Of a stretch of 64,000 nt of DNA, positions 11,280-22,904 are shown one piece after another. The stretch lies in the NCBI GenBank assembly GCA_026008535.1, contig BRKX01000004.1, positions 34,848,501 through 34,912,500 on the forward strand, in the 5' to 3' direction. This DNA comes from Perilla frutescens. Lineage: Eukaryota > Streptophyta > Magnoliopsida > Lamiales > Lamiaceae. Every line of letters begins with the position of its first letter. Position 1 is the stretch's first letter. The notes under the pieces were generated by a model. The model searched no databases and had not been told where the DNA came from. It saw only the letters and a list, made by a program, of their open reading frames with translations. Both the position numbers and the translations under genes were made by a program.

Positions 11280-12180
11280 TACGTGAATAATTTAATTTGT
11301 GACACATCATTATAATATATATAAGCAAATCATGATTCAATTCCTAATAACAAGTGACACCATACTATAAATCTATAATATATAATTAACCAATGATTAA
11401 TGATACACAATGCTATATCATATATAAATCAATAATAATCTGTAATATTAGGTTGTGAAATTATAGTATAATATAGTTATGGCACTCGATCATTATAATT
11501 CAGAAACAATTAATAATATTATGTTGTTGAGTTGTGACCTCATACTATAACTTATAAGTAAAAAATAATATATAATTTATAACCATAATATAATATATAT
11601 ATATATAATTAAATAATTTTTAATAATACTAATTTGTGACACCAAACTTTACTATATAAATAAATTTATAATTTATAAAATTAAGTTGTGGCATAATACT
11701 GTTGTACTTTAAATTGTGAAATACACTATATATAAAAAAAATGAATGATGTATAAGCATTAAGTTATGAGATCACACTATATAATATAATGATATAACAA
11801 ATAATATTTTTTATTAAATTGTGACATCATAATATATTATATAATCAAATAATAATTAATATTGATGATTAAGTTGTGATATCATAATATAGTATAAAAG
11901 CCAATAATAACTAATAATATACAATTGTCATCCTTTACTATATTATATAATAGATCATATTTTTAAGGTGATAACATACTTCAAACCCACAATAATTTAT
12001 AATATTAAGTTATAAAATCATACCATATTGTAAAATCTATTAACATTTAATAATATTAGTTTGTGACACCATATTATACTGTATAATAACAAATAATTTT
12101 AAATTGTGACAGTATACTATAGTATAATTAAAATAATCTTGACATTATAATATAGTAAACTCAATAATTAATGTGATATT
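11280..12180. repeat. Degenerate AT-rich tandem array in the CACTA element
   Basis: The core TTGTGACACCATACTATA, followed by an AT-only tail, recurs about a dozen times or more. Examples lie near 11340, 11460, 11520, 11630, 11690, 11760, 11820, 11870, 12060 and 12110. Spacing is irregular at about 50-110 bp. The GTGAC word is shared with the subterminal repeats, which suggests that the array grew from them. Confidence 0.5.
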
Positions 12181-12753
12181 TTATTTTAGTTTTTTTTGTT
12201 ATATGATATTATCTTATTATAGAATACTAAAAATAATAATTAAAATCTGAATATTAATAATTGGATTTAGTTAAATTCGAATATTGAAAGTAATCTACTT
12301 AATATATAATCTATATATTCACATTATTTTAATCTCAATCTTTTATATTTTGAAAAGAATCTTTTACTTTGAACTTATTAAATATTTTCCTTCTCTCACA
12401 TTTTTTAAAATAAAAAATATCCATTTTTCTTTAATTTCAAACACTTCGTAAGGTAAAAGGATTGATGTTTCCCCTTAGAAAAAGGGCTTATTTTTTTTTA
12501 TTTGTAAATAAGTTGTAGTATTCAATATAATAAAGGAAAAAAAATAGTAATTTTAAAATGCAACCCGGGAAGAATGAAAAGTTAAAAAGAAACCGCGCGG
12601 GAGTGGAAACCACTACGTTGCTACGTGATAAACACACTCCTAGTATCTCTCTGCACATCTTTTCAAATCACCATTCATACGGTAAAGTCATTCCTTATTT
12701 CTGTTTTGGATTTGGATTAACTGCAAGGCTTGAATAAAAATTCAGACAAAGAG

Positions 12754-13277
12754 ATGGAGCAGAGGGACTACCTTCTGGCTTCAACACAAGATACAAAAAA
12801 TTTTAATATTTTCAAGGTGTTGGGCAATGGAAAAGATGACTTTCTCTTTCGTGTGGTCAGCACTGGGTGTTTCCGAGCAGCGAAGCTTACACCCATTCAC
12901 ATTAGTTCATCCAAAGGTCTTTCTATTATTTTGAGGGCACAGATAGCGCCGAGAGATCTAGACAAAAAATGGATTGGAGAGGGGTTCATTATCAGATTGA
13001 GAAGGTTACCAGGGAAAGTTGCCTTGTTGATTAAAGTGAAGGACTTATTTCTCCCTATCTAAATCCCAGTAAGAGAAATCAATATGAATAATTTATGGCT
13101 CAATCTCGTTTCTTTGGATTTGGATTTATATAATTCATTATTTATTTTATTTTTGCTTATTTTGTGATTATAGAATAGAAAGAATTGCGAGATGAATTTC
13201 CAAACCTTGAAAAATCTTGCGAGGTGTACTCAGCACACCAATCTGTTATCATATGGACCGCTGAAGAGAGTAGCAGG
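12754..13277 (+). pseudogene. Gene-like segment carried inside the CACTA element
   Basis: A 102-codon frame starts at ATG 12754 and stops at 13062. It follows a comparatively GC-rich leader (about 12560-12680) that stands out from the AT-rich element. A good splice donor, GTAAGAG, follows at 13069. A second exon-like block at about 13175-13277, between a TTATAG acceptor and a GTATTA donor, is open in one frame and encodes ELRDEFPNLEKSCEVYS and further residues. I do not recognise the protein. The first frame has basic, aliphatic-rich segments such as GEGFIIRLRRLPGKVALL. The pattern (leader, coding-like exons, consensus borders) fits a captured host gene fragment rather than a transposase, but this is inference. 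Confidence 0.4.
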
Positions 13278-14555
13278 TATTATTATTTTTTATTTAATTT
13301 ACTTTATTTTGGATTTGTTTTTAAAAAAAAATCACTGACCATTGTGAAAATTATGATGAATTAGGTGGTGTTTTAGTTTCTCAATTTTCATAATTGATGC
13401 TTGTGTTTTTCATTTTCATAATTACTAGAATTTGAGTGAATTGGAATCAATTTATGTTATATGCATTGTTTAGCTAAATTGAAATTGAATGATGACTTGT
13501 GACAAATGTGTCGTTTCTCATTTTCAGAGTTACTTGAATTTGAGTGATTTTGAAATTAAACTACGTTAAATGCAATCTTTTATTATAATTTTTCTTCAGT
13601 AATGTGCAATTTAAGATCATAACCTTTTGTTTTTGCAATCGAGGGAGGAGTATTTGGATATGATATTTTGCATGACATGAAAATAATGAAATGATGGTAT
13701 ATTCTCCTTGTAAATAATTAACTTGTAGTTATTCTACGTGAATTTGAGTTTTGATGGTGCCATGTGTATAACTCAAATGAATGCTTTTAATTACTAATTT
13801 GTTATTTGGCATTCATAAATGTTTTAATACATTGAATTTTATTCTTTTAACTTTCATTCCATTTTGTTTTTGGAGTTGTTCTTTTCATAGTTTTGAACCC
13901 TCCATGCCGCAAGAGCAGTAAAATAGTTTTGATAATGGGCGTGATATCATCCATTGCAAAATTCCTTCAGCTAGACCTTATTCTAGAATAAGCGTGATCA
14001 TATTTATTTTACAATAGTCTTCTGTTTTATTTTAAAACTTCAGTAGAAGGAATTCAAAAATAGATATGATCATGCTCATTACCAAAACAACTCAAATTAA
14101 ATAGTCTTGTGGTAAGGAATAACATAGCTAAGCAGCTTTAACTCCATCCAAGTAGGACAAGTCAACATGTTGCACATCAACATGATATTCATGAAGTGTG
14201 TTTAGATACATTTAGTATCTATATACTTTATAATTATAAGTTACTATTTTTTTTTGAATTACTACATCACTTATTATATATTTTTCTCTTTCCTCTTGAT
14301 CAAATTGCAGGTTCCAGATCAACAAAAGTGCATAACCTCAGATTCGTGTATGGATTTTATAGTAATTTAATTAGTTTGGTTTATAATTTTTGTTTAGATT
14401 TTTTTTAATTATTTGATTTCAGTTTGTAAAGAATGGATTACTTTTTATTGTTATGTCATGTTAGGTATTTATCTTACTGAAAGTTAGTTTGCTTTGCCAT
14501 GAATATAATTTTGTTGGTTGAATGATGAACAATTTTGTATATAATTTTTTCCCTA

Positions 14556-14586
<31 letters not shown>

Positions 14587-14679
14587 TGAAAAACTGGACA
14601 AATCATTATCACATCAATGGATTATACAACAAAAAAATTAAAATTATTCTAATTTAAAAAATGATATAAAAATATTTGT

Positions 14680-15330
14680 AGTGACAAAATCTATAGCTTT
14701 AGTGATACTTTAATTCTAGTTATTATATTTGTATTGTGACGACTTATAAATTTTCATTTTGTGACTACAAATAAATAATTAGTGATAGAAATTATAGTGA
14801 TAAGAATGTATGTGACTAAAATTTAATGTTTTAGTGACTAAATTAATAGGATTTGGTGATGAAAATATGTTTCTGGCTAGAGAGCTTTGTTTTATCGACA
14901 ACAATCGGATGTGACTAAATTACAGATATTGTGACGAGCATTATATGTGACTATAGAAATGTATTTTAGTGACAATAATTGCATGTGACTAGAAATACAT
15001 AGATTTAGTGATGATTATTGAATGTCACTAATAATAGATTTTTAGTGACAAAAATTTTATGTCACTAAAGAGTTGAATTATAGTGACGAATATTATAAGT
15101 GACTATAAACATTAAATATAGTGACAATAATTTTTTGTGACTAAAACATTAGTTTTTACTGACAAAAACATCTGTCACTATAGTTTAAATTTTAGTGACA
15201 ATTATTTTACTTTGTCACTATAACTTATAGTGTCGGTACCTATAGCCACAAACAATAAAATTGTCACAAGGTAGTTTTAGTGACAATTTTTGTATATATA
15301 GTGACAATAATTATTGCCACTAGAAGCAGT
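14680..15330. repeat. Right subterminal GTGACTA-type repeats of the CACTA element
   Basis: Words such as TAGTGACAA, TTAGTGAC, GTGACTA and GTCACTA occur every 20-40 bp in both orientations up to the terminal inverted repeat. They differ in arrangement from the long tandem units on the left but share the AGTGAC core, as is usual for CACTA elements. Confidence 0.75.
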
Positions 15331-15343
15331 TTTTTTTGTAGTG

Positions 15344-15988
15344 CATGGTGGTTCCGGTTCTTAAGTTTACCCGATTACTTACATAGCATGCAGTGTTTAA
15401 CACTTCAGCCCAAAACCGTTTGGACAACTTCTTAGAGTGTAACATGATAGTGGCCATCTCTTGCAAGGTCCTATTCTTTCTTTCAGCTACATCATTTTGC
15501 TGGAGTGTTTTAGGGGCAGAATATTCATGATGAATACCTTCTTTAATGCAAAAGTTTAGGAGCTGAAGATTTTCAAACTCCCTTCCATGGTCAGATCTAA
15601 TTCTTTTAATGCAAGAATGGTAGAAGTTTCTAACCTTAGCATATAATTCTAAGAAAGCATCATAGGTTTCACCTTTGTCACTTAGAAATTTTACCCAAGC
15701 ATACCTGGAGAGGTCATCGACAATCACAAAGGAATATCGTTTACCTCCAAGGCTTTCTACCTCTGCTGGCCCCATTAGATCCATGTGAAGCAATTCAAAA
15801 CAGCTTTGAGTAGCAAAAGGTTTCTCTGAAGTTGTCACAACTGGATGCAAGGCTTTTACTTGCTTTTCTTTCTGACAATCTCCACACAGACTTGGATTTG
15901 ATACGTTCAACTTTGGCACTCCAAGAACAACATTGAGTCTCTGAAGGTTCTCCATGTTGCAGAAATTGGTATGACCCAATTTTTGATG
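15344..15988 (-). pseudogene. Copia integrase, N-terminal and catalytic fragment
   Basis: This frame begins after a TGA at 15989-15991 that falls where gag-pre-integrase proteins normally have a tryptophan. It holds the zinc-binding region (KLGHTN followed by CGDCQKEKQ) and the catalytic D-D-E residues in HMDLMG, SDHGREF and AERKNRT. It runs without a break to the CACTA border at 15343. The rest of the integrase lies on the far side of the transposon at 8645. The frame is the same as that of the gag fragment upstream, so only the stop separates them. Confidence 0.85.
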
Positions 15989-18267
15989 TCAAAGTTGTAC
16001 ATCATTTACATGTGCACTCAAGCAGCCTTTTCTTTTAGTTTCATAAATATTATTAGAAGATCTTACCCCAGAGATCACATGTTTACCGCCTTTGTCAACC
16101 ACAGTACAACGTTGCTTATCAAAGATGACTATAAAGTTGTTATCACAGAGTTGGCTGATGCTGATGAGGTTCGTTGTAAGGCCTTGAACATGTGATACAT
16201 TGGCTAGCTTTGGAAGACCAGGACTATTTAAAATTCCATGGCCTACAATCTTACCGTTTGTTCCTCCTCCAAAGGTGACTTCACTGCCATTGATCTTCTG
16301 GTAGTTAGACAGGTAACATTGAGACCCAGTCATGTGACGAGAGCACCCGCTGTCAAAATACCAAGTTGTTGAATCATCAGCTACTGATGCAGTGAAGACA
16401 ACTTTGCAGGTGTCTTTGGAGACAGCTTTAGGTTTCCAAACCATATTCCTTGTTTTGTCACTTTTGACTGTGAGGCCTGACTTTGAGGCTTGTGTCCTCA
16501 GATGAATCTCTTTCTTGTGTTCCTGCAAAAACCTATGGCAGAAAGGTTTTATATGTCCAGGGAGGAAACAATAGTGACAAACGAATCTCCTGCGTTTCTT
16601 ACTCACTGATGAGGTGGGATGTGCGTCTTGAGCTTTCACAAAAGGTTTTCCATTAGTGGACATGATTTGTGTAAAGGCAGTCTTTACAGTTTTGTCATAA
16701 CCTAAGCCATGAGAAGTTACTTGAGTTTGAGTAAGAACTTCATCAAGTTTGGAGGTACCATTGATCTTTCTGAAAGTTTCATTTGCAAGATTGAGTTGAA
16801 TCCTCGTCTTGTCAATCTCTGCATCTTTCTTCGTCAGCATTACCTCCAATTTTGCAAGTGACATCTTCTGGCTAGTGGTTTCCTCATTGAGTGACTCGAC
16901 TACCTTACACTGTTTGACCCACTTAGCATACAGCTCCTTGTAGAGTCCCTGCAACTTTATCAGCATCTCTAGTGTTTCTCCCTCGGTAATTTCTTCTTCC
17001 CCATCTGCAGTAGTTATCATAGTGTTGAAGCAAAAGAGAGTTTTATAGTAGGAATCATCATACCTGTCAGAAGTTATTTCAACTTCTGTGAGCTTTGAAT
17101 TGTCCAATTCAGCACATACTGCAGTTAAGGCAGCGTGTTCGTTGGTTGCATCATCTGAGATTTCTTCCACAAATATCCTTGAGGTGTCCAGCTCACTGTC
17201 GCTAAGAGATAAGAATGTGACAGGTTTTCCAAGCTTTCTAAATGTGTTGGCATATTCATTTGCAAAGTGCCCATAGCTTTTGCACTCATAGCATTGAACC
17301 GTGGAGAAATCTTTCACCTCCTTTGGTCTAAAATGATCTAATGCAGCACGCTTTATGATCCTAGGTTCCTTACTAGGTGTATTCATTTTCTCATAGATAA
17401 CTAAAGGCCCAGATGGGTCATGTCGAGGCTTGCATTGTTCAGCACCTCCCTTTAGTCGTTTTCCTCTGTTTGTCCTAATGAGAGTGTTTAGTCTTCTGGT
17501 CAGAAGAGCAAAATCAGGATTCTTTTCACTGATTTCTTCAAGATCATCATCCTTTTCTTCGTCATAAGCTGTTGTCCTTGAAGTCGACCCAGTTGTCATG
17601 GCAATTCCCTTATTCTTTGACCCCCCTTTCTCATTCAATTCCATTTCATAGGTCTTCAAATCATTCATTAGATTTGTGAAGTCCAAAGATCCAGTGGTTG
17701 ACGCCGTGTCAATGGCAACAACCTTCATATCAAACCGAGGTGTTAGAGTTCTCAAAGCTTTAGAAACTAACCTTTTGTTGGTGATCGGATCACCAAGATC
17801 AGTGCACTCATTTGCAATCTCAAGTAGCTTATTGAAATACTGTCTAGCGGTCTCATCTTCCTCCATCTTCATGTTCTCAAACTTTGTGGTGAGAATACGA
17901 TGTCTCGATTCTTTAATTCCGACATCTCCTTCGCAATGTTGCTGAAGAATATCCCACGCTTCTTTGGCTGACTCACAATTTCTTATGAGTTTGAACATTT
18001 GTATATCCAAGGAAGATTGGATCGCATTGAGTGCTTTGTCGTTGAACGTAGCTTCATCGATTTGTGACCTGGTCCACTCTTCGGAGGAGTACGGACTGTA
18101 TCTCATTCGGCATCTAGGGTCTTAGGATGTGTCCACATTTTCTGAACAGCATTCCATGCTCTAGCATCAATGGATTTGATGCAAGCTCTCATTCGAACTT
18201 TCCAAAAAGAATAGTTCATGCCATCGAGAACAGGAGGTTTGTTGAACAACGGGTTTGTGCAATCCAT
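15989..18267 (-). pseudogene. Copia gag and protease region
   Basis: A short frame begins at ATG 18267 (MDCTNPLFNKPP) and continues to 18103, where a one-base shift moves the reading to the 705-codon frame 18106-15989. The long frame carries the UBN2-type gag core (for example ETARQYFNKLLEIANECTDL) and a first zinc knuckle, CYECKSYGHFANEY, whose last cysteine is a tyrosine. It continues with a coiled-coil-like segment, an intact second knuckle (CHYCFLPGHIKPFC) and the protease-type motif WYFDSGCSRHMTG. It ends at a TGA inside the pre-integrase segment. Gag packages element RNA in cytoplasmic particles; with these breaks this copy should not. Confidence 0.82.
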
Positions 18268-18310
18268 CGTACTCACAAAAATAGGATCACCACTTAGTGT
18301 GTCAAGTGTA

Positions 18311-18325
18311 CGCTCTTGATGCCAA
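18311..18325 (-). promoter_or_regulatory. Primer binding site of the Copia element
   Basis: On the minus strand TTGGCATCAAGAGCG lies one base inside the 5' LTR. It resembles the TGGTATCAGAGC sites that pair with initiator tRNA-Met in plant Copia elements, with a few mismatches. Confidence 0.7.
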
Positions 18326-18326
18326 T

Positions 18327-18939
18327 TGAAGGAACCGAATTCTCGGTTCTGACGAAGTTGTGATCAAAGTTGTGTCTGAAGTGTAGACAACTTTGTATAT
18401 GCATCGGAAAATTAGTAACTGACAATAGATTGAAATTTCATGAGATTATATTTCTATAATCTCGCGAAGTGCCTCAGGGCAAAAAGATTCACTATATGAA
18501 TTTGTGAATTACAAAAACACTTCGAGTAAATACTCACAAAACTAAAGACACTTTATCCCTTCGCAGAAGGTCGTGACTAAAGTTGTCTTAACGATCACTC
18601 GAAGACAACAAATATCTGAATTTAACTGATCTAATCTATCTGAAATATCTCTATAAACACGTATCTTATCTCTATACAGTCGATCCTTATTTATACAAAA
18701 CTAATTTCTTGACCTCTACTCATGTATCTTGCACGTAATCCACTTCTACCATCATGCCTAGACTTTAGCCGCAAGTACCAGCTTTTCCATCGAAATAGGA
18801 ACTACCTTATCTTGACTCTTTCTCTTAGACTTGGTCAAAACTCACATGCTTCAAATATTTCTCAACTCACGATTTTCCTGCAACCAAATAAAAAGAAAGA
18901 CAAAACAAATATATATACTAAAAACCAACGGTTTCAACA
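18327..18939 (-). repeat. 5' LTR of the Sirevirus-like element (613 bp)
   Basis: On the minus strand it starts TGTTGAAACCG and ends CGGTTCCTTCA, a short imperfect inverted repeat with TG...CA ends. A TATA-like TGTATAAATAAGG lies about 245 bp from its start (near 18695). The inner end adjoins the primer binding site. The outer flank begins GTACG, but no partner duplication can be checked because the other LTR is truncated. Confidence 0.85.
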
Positions 18940-19663
18940 GTACGTACCTATGTATAACAAAATAGCTTAGTATAGTAACAACAAGTGCATTATAAATGTA
19001 TAATATGATATACAAATCAGTACGTATCTTTATTTGTTAATCGATATCGATTTAATTAATTTAGATCGTAATTTTTTAAGTTAATATTATTTAGGATATG
19101 TGTATGTGTGTGTATTAAGACTGAGTAGCATAATATTAAGGATGTAAATTGTATGAAATTTATAATAAATGATACATAACCATATAAGGGACAAAACTGT
19201 TATAACGTGAACGTATACATATGTGTGTATAATATTGAACGTAATATCAAACTTCGTTATTTTCAATAATTAAATGTTAAACAAGAGAAGCAAGTAGTGT
19301 CTTTTCCAATTAAAATTATTTTTGAACATTTTCAACCAAATGCATCGTGTAAGCATGTAAACAACCATTCATATCATAAACTAATATTTATTATAGAAAA
19401 AATCAAATTTAGAAAGTTACTTTGTGTTAATTCTTTTATGAGATAATGACACACATGAATGATTCAGTTAAAATATGGATTTTAATATTCAAAATTGGCA
19501 TAATAATAAATTTTTTGATTAATTGCACTTAACGAGACTGTTCTTTACAATTATATATTTTTGTTAATTTTTCATTATATTTTTCTTACTAACAATCATA
19601 CTCTTCTAACGAGAGCGTTCTTTACAATTATATATTTTAGTTATTTTCCATTATATTATTGGG
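18940..19663. other. AT-rich intergenic stretch, no gene seen
   Basis: I see no coding sequence. The one local feature is a direct duplication of about 50 bp: TTCTTTACAATTATATATTTT occurs near 19542 and again near 19619, each preceded by AACGAGA. Confidence 0.55.
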
Positions 19664-22195
19664 TTAATTGCTTTAAAAATAATGAACTTTGAGCTTTGTT
19701 GCAAATTTAAAAGTAGGCGATTAAAACACCAACTTTAAATTCGTGTGTTATTCTACATCCCCAAATTTTTATAAAATAAAGGGTGATTTTATTAACACCA
19801 CTACTTTTTCTCAATGCACCACGATTGCTCTACACACCACTATTTTTTTCTTTTTCTTTTTCACCTTTTTTTAATGCACCACACATAATGTCAATTTTAC
19901 CCTTTCTTTTAAAAATAATATTTTATTTAATTAAAACATTAAAAAGATTAACTTAAATAAAATGAAAAGAAATAATATCTCATTTCCAAACATCTGTGAA
20001 GACACTAAGAATAACCTGGACAGACGAATAGCGATTAGCGAAGAAACAAACAACAAAGACGAAAAAGAAAAATAGTGAAGACAACGAATCCGTCGAAAGG
20101 TAAGTTTTCGAAACTTTGGAGCAGCGGGAATATCATGGAATCTTCAAACCTCATGGATTTTTCCATCGAACATTTGACCCCATTGAACCTTTTGGTAAGT
20201 GTTTTAGATTTTATTGTTATCCATTGAATTTCTTAATTTCGATTTGAGTTTTGTAGGTTTCGATCTTGGGGAATTTAGGAATTTGTATAACTTGCTTTGA
20301 ACTTAAATCTAGAATTGATGAATTTGTTGAATTTGTTTGTTGTAATCATCTGCTGAACTTGAACGATGGGGGAAAATCACTGTGATTTAGGTTGGACTGT
20401 ATATTGTTGATTGATTGGCTATACAATCGAAAAATAGAATAATGAACTAAATGTGTGTAGTTTGGAAAATAGTTTGTCAAATGCATTTTGATAAGTTCAG
20501 CAATCTGTTTTTTCGAATAGACTCATAGTGGATCAAAAAGTCAATTTTTGATCTTTGAACTGACAGTTTGGAAACATATTGTTCTAAGTAACTCTGTAGA
20601 ATTTGGCAAATAATTTTTCGAACTCATTCAGTACTGATAAAATTGTACTAACATCTCTTTTTAAATATTTCAGCATTAACTTATCGGAGGAGACCCATCG
20701 CATCTGTAAGGAGACGATGTGCAGAACGCAATGAGGCATCACGCGTTCAAAATGCTCAACAAGAATGATTGAATATTTTGGATATATTCATATTGGTTGT
20801 TGGATGTGTTGGATAGTTTGGTTCAAAAAATGCATCTTTGAATGCTATTGGTTGGGTTCAGAAATCAAATGTGAAAATATGTCAATAATATGTTCTTCGA
20901 TCCGCACTTTTTCAGTTTGGAAAATATATTTTTCGAACACACATAATTCCTGCTATGTACTTAAAAATTAATGTGAAAAAATAAATCCCGAACAAAAAGT
21001 TGATAAGTTACAAGTCAATACATGTGAAAAAATAAATTAAGAAATTCACAATACACCAACAATATAAATTACATAAGTTCTTAGGTGCACTTTTCACCAC
21101 TAATATTTGTAACAAATTTTTCCTATCCAGCTGCGCAATCATTACGATGTTCTCTCCATTGAAGTGTAATAGGAGGAAATGGATGACCTGAAGTTAGCAA
21201 TACCTAAAGGAAACACATCTTGAAAATAGCAGAATCAGCTATACCGCTCTCCATAAATTCCTACAAAATTGTTGAAAATAGCAGAATCAACACTGCTCAA
21301 AAAATTGATTTCTAAACACATAAGGGCATGTTCAAAACTAACATTTTCGAAACAAAAAGGATGGGTTTGAAAAAATGAATTTGTCAATCACCTGATATGT
21401 ATTCGAAAAATTAATTACCGAACCTCATGAGTATCATTTAAAAATGTAGTTTTCGAATGAAAGTATACAAAATCGAAAAATGATTTTTCGAACATAGAAG
21501 TTATCGTGCAGACTATATTTTTTCGAACCAATCGCAATGATTTGTAATTCTTAACTCGACGGACCTCATGAAAATTGAAAAAATACGATGTAAACAATAA
21601 AAAAATCACTTACATTGCTCATGCCTTCTTCATTTTTGAACTCCATGGTGATTTAGACACATAATATGCTATCCAAAGTTTGAGAAATAGGGTTTCTAGT
21701 TTGCTTGCTTCAAGCTTTCATGCATTCATAAAGATTCACGCTCAATGTTTGATATCTGAATTATATTTATTATTTTTTTAAATATTTATTATGTTATTTT
21801 AATTAGTGGTGTATAGAGAAATAATAATTGGTGTATAAAAGTAAAAAAGGGTATTTCGGTAATATCAAAAATTTATATTTTTAATTAATATCATTTTGTG
21901 GTGCATTGAGAAAAAATGGTGGTGTTAATAGCAACACCCTGAAATAAATTGACCTTCAATCCAACATACAATTATGACTACTTTGATGTCATTTTCAAAA
22001 ATTGATGATCGATCGAGTCATGACGAATTCAAAAAGATGAGCAAATTGTATGTTGGCTTCGATGTCAATTTGTTTTATAAAAATTTGGGGATGTTAAATA
22101 ACACATAAATTTAAAGTTGGTGTTTTAATTGCTTACTTTTAAAGTTCATGTTAAATTTGCAACTAAACTCAAAGTTTATGATTTTTAAGACAACT
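19664..22195. mobile_element. Inverted-repeat element interrupted by a Mutator-like element
   Basis: The left arm (about 19664-19775) contains TTGCAAATTTAAAAGTA, AAAACACCAACTTTAAATT and CCCCAAATTTTTATAAAA. The right arm (about 22065-22195) carries the same blocks in reverse complement and mirrored order. Without the inner Mutator-like insertion the element would be roughly 370 bp. There is no coding sequence of its own; it looks like a MITE that served as landing site. Confidence 0.65.
19781..21939. mobile_element. Mutator-like element (about 2.16 kb)
   Basis: The terminal inverted repeats are about 43 bp: the left starts GGGTGATTTTATTAACACCA and the right ends in its near reverse complement, GTTAATAGCAACACCC. 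A 9-bp target duplication flanks it (TAAAATAAA at 19772-19780, TGAAATAAA at 21940-21948; one mismatch), the length typical of Mutator-like elements. No full transposase is seen. Two exon-like pieces occur: ATG at 20135 to a GTAAGTG donor at 20195 (MESSNLMDFSIEHLTPLNLL), and a block after a TTTCAG acceptor near 20671 ending at a stop near 20767. Their origin is unknown; they may be a transposase remnant or captured host sequence. Confidence 0.78.
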
Positions 22196-22374
22196 AACTT
22201 TATATTATTTTATTTTTGTGGTATGAAAAGAATAACTTGTAATATGTTGAAGTATAACAAATATATTTTAATAATCACAAAAATAATTATTTTTGCATTT
22301 TTTTTACGGCGAGAGAAGAAAAACTTATGGAGTAAATATAAATACCTTAATTATATAGGTTTTAATATGAGATA

Positions 22375-22845
22375 ATTACAATTTAATTCCAAACGTTTGA
22401 AAGTTTAACATAAATAACCCACCGTTTTAATAATTACAATTTAATTTAATTCTCAACATTTTGATATTTTAATAGAAATAACCAAACGTTTAATAATAAG
22501 TTAATTCCCAACGTTTGAACATTTTAATAGAAATAACCCGATATTTTAGGTAAAAATACAATTTCGGTCAATTTTCGATCACATTTACTCTCAAGTGAAC
22601 TAGAGAATCTATATAACAAAATGACATTTTTGCTGAAAATTATCAAAGTGGTTTTTTTGGCCTAAAATATCGGGTTATTTCTGTTAAAACGTTCAAACGT
22701 TGAGAATTAAATTGTTATTATTAAACGTTGGGTTATTTCTGTTAAAATACTAAAATATTGAGAATTAAATTATAATTATTAAAGTTTTAGATTATTTTTA
22801 ATAAACCTTGTAGATGTTTGGGAATTAAATTGTAATTATGTAAAA
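22375..22845. mobile_element. Inverted-repeat (MITE-like) element upstream of ASY3
   Basis: Arms of about 190 bp mirror each other. The left has ACAATTTAATTCCAAACGTT, AATAGAAATAACCCGATATTTTAG and similar blocks; the right has CTAAAATATCGGGTTATTTCTG through GGGAATTAAATTGTAATTA. Each arm also contains internal direct repeats of a 50-60 bp unit (ATTTAATTC...CAACG...AATAACC). There is no coding sequence. It ends about 100 bp before the likely transcription start of the ASY3-like gene. Confidence 0.7.
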
Positions 22846-22904
22846 GGGGAGAAGGTTGATAATCAAAATTGTGAGACGTCACATGCAGGAGCCGTGCGTT
22901 GTTG

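Larger units (their letters stand above)
8646..15343. mobile_element. CACTA (En/Spm) element, 6.7 kb, non-autonomous
   Basis: The left end CACTACAAGAAAAACAGC and the right end GCAGTTTTTTTTGTAGTG are inverted repeats with the CACTA terminus. They are flanked by the 3-bp duplication CAT (8643-8645 and 15344-15346), as expected for this superfamily. Both subterminal regions are packed with AGTGAC/GTCACT words, the kind of repeats bound by En/Spm-type proteins. No TNP2-type transposase or TnpA-like gene is readable in the AT-rich interior, which holds internal duplications, a MITE-like inverted repeat, a degenerate tandem array and a gene-like segment. Confidence 0.92.
3259..18939 (-). mobile_element. 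Sirevirus-like Ty1/Copia element, split by a CACTA insertion
   Basis: Read on the minus strand from the right, the order is 5' LTR, primer binding site, gag with zinc knuckles and protease motif, integrase, reverse transcriptase, RNase H, an envelope-like open frame, repeated polypurine tracts and a truncated 3' LTR. This is the Copia order (integrase before reverse transcriptase). An envelope-like frame after pol plus several GGGGGAG tracts is the hallmark of the Sirevirus (SIRE/Maximus) lineage. The element is defective: gag frameshift, several in-frame stops, CACTA in integrase, broken 3' LTR. Over 332 shared LTR bases I count about eight differences (about 2.4%), so the insertion is not very old. 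Confidence 0.88.

Noticed and set aside
11280..12180. CRISPR-like repeat/spacer pattern
   Set aside because: Repeats are degenerate, spacers are AT-only and vary in length, and the context is a plant CACTA element.
14196..14408. 70-codon open frame in the CACTA element
   Set aside because: Phe/Leu/Tyr-rich translation of AT-rich DNA with no link to the exon-like blocks; chance frame.
18327..18944. Target duplication of the Copia element (GTACG on the right)
   Set aside because: The left LTR is truncated, so there is no partner to compare.
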